Source of the DNA: Myxococcales bacterium
GTDB lineage: Bacteria > Myxococcota_A > Polyangia > Haliangiales > Haliangiaceae
Direction: 5' to 3'
DNA: 64,000 bases
Assembly: GCA_016794525.1 (NCBI GenBank)
Contig: JAEUJY010000106.1
Span: forward strand, 1-64,000
Shown here one piece after another: positions 60,394 to 64,000 of the stretch (position 1 is the stretch's first letter; the number at the start of each line of letters is the position of its first letter). Made by a program: the position numbers and the translations under genes. The notes under the pieces are model-generated. The model ran no database searches. It was not told where the DNA came from and saw only the letters and a program-made list of their open reading frames with translations.

Positions 60394-61341
60394 ATGACGC
60401 TCGCCGCGTGCCTGCCCGACCACCTCCGCGGCGCGGCGACGTCGATCACCCCGCTCGCCGGGGGCCTGTCGGGCGCCGGCGTGTATCGCGTCGAGACACC
60501 GGCGGGCACGTACGTGCTCAAGCTCGCCGGCGACGCCGCGCCGGTCGCCGCGTGGCGCCAGACGCTCGCCATCCAGCGGCGCGCCGGCGACGCCGGCGTC
60601 GCGCCGCGCGTGATCCACGCCGACGAGGCCCGCCGCGCGGTCGTCAGCGAGCTCGTCGTCAACCGGGGGCTCGCGCCGCGGCTGTTCAACCCGCAGACCC
60701 GCGACGCCACCCTCCGCCAGCTCGGCCAGACCATCCGCCGGGTCCACGCGCTGCCGCTCCCCGACGGCGCGCCGGCGCGCGATCCGCGCGAGGTGATCGC
60801 GGCGCTGCGCGCGCAGCGCGCCGGCTTCGTCATCCCGACGTTCGTCGGCGCCGCGATCGACGAGGTGCTCGCCGAGTCGCCGCCGGCGCCCGCGCGCCCG
60901 CGGGTGACCAGCCACAACGACCTGAACCCGTCGAACCTCGCGTTCGACGGCGAGCGCGTGCTGCTGCTCGACTGGGACGCCGCCGGCCCCAACGATCCGT
61001 TCTACGACCTCGCCGCCGTCGCGGTGTTCCTGCGCCTGGACGACGCCGCCGTCGCCGCGCTGATCGCCGCCTACGACGACGCGCCGCCCGCCGCGCTGCC
61101 CGCCGGCTTCGTCCACGCCCGCCGCCTCGTCGCCGCGGTGTGCGCGTCGCTGTTCCTCCAGCTCGCGCGCCAGGCCGGCCACCCCGGCGGCGACGCCCCC
61201 GCCGACGCCGCGCCGACCTTGCCGGACGTCTACGGCCTGATCGGCATCGGCGCGCTGTCGCCGGGGTCCGCCGACGGCGCCTGGGCGTTCGCGCAGGCGC
61301 TGGTGCGGACGATCACCGACCGCGCGGCGCCGGCGCGCTGA
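60394..61341 (+). CDS. APH/choline-kinase-type phosphotransferase
   Basis: 315 residues. The aminoglycoside-phosphotransferase fold is indicated by VYRVETPAGTYVLKLA (ATP-binding Lys), the catalytic HNDLNPSN and metal-binding LDWDAAG, then NDPFYDLAAV. It may phosphorylate choline, an amino sugar or a related small molecule; nothing nearby points to the substrate. Starts at ATG 60394, 45 bp after the phosphoesterase gene on the same strand. Confidence 0.87.
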   Translation: MTLAACLPDHLRGAATSITPLAGGLSGAGVYRVETPAGTYVLKLAGDAAPVAAWRQTLAIQRRAGDAGVAPRVIHADEARRAVVSELVVNRGLAPRLFNPQTRDATLRQLGQTIRRVHALPLPDGAPARDPREVIAALRAQRAGFVIPTFVGAAIDEVLAESPPAPARPRVTSHNDLNPSNLAFDGERVLLLDWDAAGPNDPFYDLAAVAVFLRLDDAAVAALIAAYDDAPPAALPAGFVHARRLVAAVCASLFLQLARQAGHPGGDAPADAAPTLPDVYGLIGIGALSPGSADGAWAFAQALVRTITDRAAPAR

Positions 61342-61454
61342 TTCGGGGGCGGCCGGCGGCGTCCGCCGTGCTATCCCTCGGGCCGACGCATCCGGCGCGC
61401 GCCGGGTCGACACCGCGCCCCGCGCGCGGGCAGGCCATCGCCTCGGTTCGACCC

Positions 61455-62333
61455 ATGGAACACCACAACGCGCTCCAGCAAGTCAGTCTCACGCTCGGCA
61501 ACGTCACCGTCGCCGGGTTCTCGATCTCCGGCCTCGCCACCTACGTGCAGGTGCCGTCGCTCGGCGTGTGCTTCGACATGGGCGAGTGCCCGCTGTCGTC
61601 GCTGTCGATCGATCACGTCTTCCTGACCCACGCGCACGGCGACCACGCGCGCTGTCTGCCGCGGCACTGGCAGCTGCGGCGGATGCTCGGCAACCCGAAG
61701 CCCGCCGCGTACTTCTTGCCCGAGGCGATCCGCGCCGGGTGCGAGGGCTGGATCCGCGCCGAGGCGGCGTTCGAGGGCGTGCCCGACGAGGCGGTCACGA
61801 CGCCCGCGCTCCACGGGCTGACCGGCGACGGGGCGCTGGTGACGTTGCCGCACCGCCCGGACCTGCGCGTGCGCGCGTTCCCGGTCCGCCACTCGGTGCC
61901 GAGCCTCGGCTACACCATCCTCGCCGCCAAGAAGAAGCTCAAGGCCGAGTACCTCGACCTGCCGGGCGCCGAGATCGCGCGGCTGCGCAAGGCCGGGACC
62001 GAGGTGCAAGTCGACGCGATCGAGCCGCTGCTCACCTTCATCGGGGACTGCGACGGCGCGACCTTGCTCGAACAGGATCACATCTGGGCGTCGCCGATCC
62101 TGATCCTCGAGGCGACGTTCCTCGAGCCGGGCGACGAGGCGCTCGCGGCGAAGAAGGCGCACACCCACCTCGCGGAGATCGCGACGGCGCTCGAGACCCT
62201 CGGCGATCGCGTCGCGTGCCAGCACATCGTGCTCAAGCACTTCTCGATGAAGTACCCGCCCGAGCGCGTGCACGCGCTGATCGCGGCCGGCATCCCGGCG
62301 CGCTTCCGCGATCGGATCCGGATCTTCCTCTGA
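61455..62333 (+). CDS. RNase Z-like metallo-beta-lactamase-fold hydrolase
   Basis: 292 residues. The metal-binding THAHGDH lies at 58-64; further ligands are His in RHSVPS, Asp in IGDCD, and His in LKHFSMKY. The ARC-type Arg/Leu-rich helix after the motif and the late His match RNase Z-like (ElaC-like) proteins. A tRNA 3'-processing role is possible, but the exosite of true RNase Z is not seen, so it could act on another phosphodiester. The gene stands alone. Confidence 0.85.
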   Translation: MEHHNALQQVSLTLGNVTVAGFSISGLATYVQVPSLGVCFDMGECPLSSLSIDHVFLTHAHGDHARCLPRHWQLRRMLGNPKPAAYFLPEAIRAGCEGWIRAEAAFEGVPDEAVTTPALHGLTGDGALVTLPHRPDLRVRAFPVRHSVPSLGYTILAAKKKLKAEYLDLPGAEIARLRKAGTEVQVDAIEPLLTFIGDCDGATLLEQDHIWASPILILEATFLEPGDEALAAKKAHTHLAEIATALETLGDRVACQHIVLKHFSMKYPPERVHALIAAGIPARFRDRIRIFL

Positions 62334-62351
62334 GCCAGCCGCGCCCGGCGG

Positions 62352-62909
62352 TCAGTCCGCGCGGCGGTAGTGCATCGCGACCGCGCCGTTGCGGAGCGGC
62401 GTCGCCGCGATCAGCGCGAGCCGGCGCGTGCTGGGCAGCCCGCCCTGGTAGAGCGTCGGGCCGTGGCCGGCGATCCGCGGGTGGACCAGGAACCGGTACT
62501 CGTCGATCAGGTCCAGGCGGTCCAGCGCCGTCGCGAGCGCGCCGCTGCCGAGCAGCACGCCGGCCGGGGTCGCGTCCTTGAGCCGCTGCACCCCCGCGCG
62601 CAGGTCGCCGGCGACGTGGTGGCTGTTGGTCCACGGGAAGGCGGTCCGGGTCGCCGACACCACGTGCTTCGGCTTGGCCTCCAGCGCGACCGCCCACGCG
62701 CGCGTCGCCGGTGTCGCCTCCACCTCGCCGCGGGCGACCATCGGCCAGTAGCTCTCCATCATCTCGTAGGTCACGCGGCCCCACAGCATCGCGCCGCTCG
62801 CGTCCATGAGGTCGGTGAACAACGCGTGGGTCTCGGCGTCGACGATCCCCTCCTGGTGATCGACGCAGCCGTCGAGCGTGACGTTGAGGCAGAAGGTCAG
62901 GCGTCCCAT
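62352..62909 (-). CDS. Dihydrofolate-reductase-like (RibD C-terminal domain) protein
   Basis: 185 residues. The RibD_C/DHFR-like pattern is clear: LTFCLNVTLDGCVDHQEG, LWGRVTYEMMESYWP, KHVVSATRT, GVLLGSGALATALDRLDLIDEYRFLVHP, GHGPTLYQGG. These proteins bind NADPH and are often annotated as dihydrofolate reductases, though few are tested. It is convergent with the MBL-fold gene. Confidence 0.9.
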   Translation of the reverse strand: MGRLTFCLNVTLDGCVDHQEGIVDAETHALFTDLMDASGAMLWGRVTYEMMESYWPMVARGEVEATPATRAWAVALEAKPKHVVSATRTAFPWTNSHHVAGDLRAGVQRLKDATPAGVLLGSGALATALDRLDLIDEYRFLVHPRIAGHGPTLYQGGLPSTRRLALIAATPLRNGAVAMHYRRAD

Positions 62910-62932
62910 GCCGCGAGTCTACTCGCTCGGCG

Positions 62933-63450
62933 CTACCGCACCGGCGTCGCGACGTAGGCCGCGGCGGTCGTCGTGCAGATCACCTGGCGCTCGCCGTCGT
63001 CGGTGTCGGTGACGAACGCGTACGACGCGTGCCGGATCGCGCCGGTCACGCGGTCGCCGGCGAAGGTGAGCACGCCGGCGAGGCGGTCGTCGCCGTCCTC
63101 GTAGCCGATCGCGACGTCGATCCGACACGGCCCCAGCCGCTTCACCTCGACCGGGGTGTCCAGCGCCTCTCCGTCGGTGCCCCACGGCGTGATGGCCACG
63201 TCGTCGCCGGTCAGCTCGACCCGGAACAAGGACTCGGCCTCGAGGTCGCCGGGCCCGCAGCCCAGGCCGTCCCAGCGCACGCTCGCCGCCGGCTTCAACG
63301 CGTAGACCCCGGGCCGCACGCAGGCGCCGTCCGCCGGCGCACCCCCGTTGCTCGCCGGAGGCCTTGGTCACCTTGCTCCCCCGGATCACCCGTGCAGGCT
63401 GCGAGCCCGACGATGAGGGAGAGTCCGAGCCCGAGTCGATGCAATCGCAT
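62933..63450 (-). pseudogene. Frameshifted collagen-like lipoprotein gene
   Basis: ATG 63450 begins MRLHRLGLGLSLIVGLAACTG, read in two pieces: a typical lipoprotein signal with Cys19, followed by the Gly-X-Y stretch GDPGEQGDQG. After ~63361 that frame runs to a stop near 63300, while the neighbouring frame continues sensibly as PASNGGAPADGACVRPGVYALK, again read in pieces, to a stop at 62933 with a beta-rich ~125-residue domain. The two parts join if one base is restored near 63350-63362. This is either an inactivating frameshift or a consensus error. The downstream part alone could start at GTG 63319 but would lack a signal peptide. Confidence 0.7.
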
Positions 63451-63898
63451 GGCAAAACCTCACGCAGTGGTTGGCCCGGGCTGCCTGCAAGGGGCACACC
63501 ACGGGTGTAGATCTGCGGATCTAGCACCGATTACGTGGGGCCTCGCCGATCGATGCCTGCAATTTGTAAATGTGGGCGGCGATCCACTGCAATCCCTGCG
63601 TGAAAAACGAACCGTTGCGACCGAAATCGGGAATTGAACCCCGCTCGCTCGGGTTGCCCTCGACCAGGTTTCGTCCGATCCCGGCCCCTTGGGGCCGCGC
63701 AGGTGCTCCGAGGTGGGCGCGTGGGCGTCTCTCGGCGCCTCGGGATCTTCGCGCAGTCGACGGCGACCTCGGCGCCACTCTTGCGGGCCTCGCTCGTGGC
63801 GCCGCCGTCAATATTGACGACGGTGATCGCGGAACAGCGCCAAGGGGCGCCGTTCGGCCTGCGTGGTGAAGGAGGGGCGGGTGGGCGGCGGTGGTGCG
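63451..63898. other. Non-coding stretch without a supportable gene
   Basis: Open frames here are short and lack family or codon character. The stretch holds a less GC-rich part (63540-63660), a GC hairpin CGGCCCC-TT-GGGGCCG at 63682-63697, and a 14-bp palindrome at 63806-63819. No promoter pair is convincing. Confidence 0.6.
63806..63819. promoter_or_regulatory. Perfect 14-bp palindrome, possible operator
   Basis: CGTCAATATTGACG reads identically on both strands and is AT-rich in a very GC-rich context. It lies about 80 bp beyond the 3' end of the minus-strand partial gene, and no start codon of a supported gene is close, so its target is unclear. Confidence 0.35.
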
Positions 63899-64000
63899 TC
63901 AGGTTGGCGAGGCTGCGCGCGCCGCACGGGCCTCGCGCAGCGCCATCGCGAACGTGACGGCTGCGATCACCGCGACCAGCCCGCACAGGACAAGGCACGG
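63899..64000 (-). CDS. C-terminal end of a membrane-protein gene (5' end outside window)
   Basis: The minus strand is open from the window edge to a TGA at 63901-63899. The visible ~33 residues include a hydrophobic helix (CLVLCGLVAVIAAVTFAMAL) and a short basic tail ending in AASPT, like the last transmembrane segment of a membrane protein. The evidence is limited to this short piece. Confidence 0.4.
   Translation of the reverse strand, partial: PCLVLCGLVAVIAAVTFAMALREARAARAASPT

Noticed and set aside
63601-63680. tRNA-like T-loop sequence on the minus strand (ggttcaattcc)
   Set aside because: Only four base pairs can form in the T-stem and no acceptor, D or anticodon arms could be found, so no tRNA or attachment site is claimed.

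Overview
The window reads as a chromosome segment of a very GC-rich, gene-dense myxobacterium-like bacterium (phylum Myxococcota; a Haliangium/Kofleriaceae-type relative is the best guess). The reasons are: many lipoproteins with Cys-rich 'GEQCDDGN' (DUF4215-type) repeats; two large Ser/Thr kinases with propeller-like sensors; several AgmX/PglI-type C-terminal domains; a delta-60 repeat protein; and a stand-alone tandem-BMC shell protein resembling, from memory, the satellite BMC-T of Haliangium ochraceum. No rRNA, tRNA, CRISPR array, insertion sequence or complete phage was found. Most neighbouring same-strand genes are joined by ATGA or GTGA overlaps, so many short operons can be read directly. 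Most long antisense frames are high-GC shadows and are left out.

Layout. 0-6 kb: the Gly/Arg-rich tail of an unidentified gene, a lone BMC-T shell protein, a lambda-endolysin-like lipoprotein coupled to a HEAT-like protein, and the tldD-pmbA peptidase pair. 5.7-16 kb: a membrane Ser/Thr kinase; an ECF sigma operon with a FecR/AgmX membrane protein and a shortened paralogue of it; CysQ-like phosphatase; a BKACE enzyme; a HAD hydrolase; and a CHASE2 adenylate cyclase. 16-22.6 kb: surface lipoproteins, including a less GC-rich stretch, and a DUF5648/M6-type protease. 22.7-30.7 kb: a metal/arsenic region. A minus-strand operon (membrane protein, BASS-like transporter, ArsR-family regulator) is followed by an acyl-CoA ligase and then a complete plus-strand operon arsR-gapdh-arsJ-arsN2-arsM-sigZ.

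30.7-35.6 kb holds the most unusual locus: a minus-strand operon encoding a CBM21 starch/glycogen-binding protein, a PHP-domain phosphoesterase, and a 1005-residue protein in which a complete GH13 alpha-amylase-type domain is fused in frame to a radical SAM domain with a C-terminal SPASM/twitch-like extension. I know of no characterised protein with this architecture.

35.7-43 kb: exported proteins, a polysaccharide-lyase-like lipoprotein beside an agarase-like glycosidase lipoprotein, and a small ArsR/SRPBCC operon. 43-48 kb: an atypical sigma factor divergent from a kinase that carries an anti-sigma-like zinc-finger motif at its N-terminus. 48-55 kb: exported beta-rich proteins, a secreted lipase-like hydrolase with its membrane partner, an AraC regulator and small membrane proteins. 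55-59 kb: a 1331-residue cadherin-like/DUF4215/propeller lipoprotein with strong internal DNA repeats. 59-64 kb: a metallophosphoesterase, an APH-type kinase, an MBL-fold hydrolase, a RibD-C/DHFR-like protein, a frameshifted collagen-like lipoprotein gene, and a mostly non-coding end.

Regulatory sites stand out at three ArsR-family loci. In each, a TTGAC-type -35 is followed by an inverted repeat lying over the spacer or -10, and the predicted transcription start falls on or beside the start codon, which suggests leaderless, repressor-controlled transcripts.
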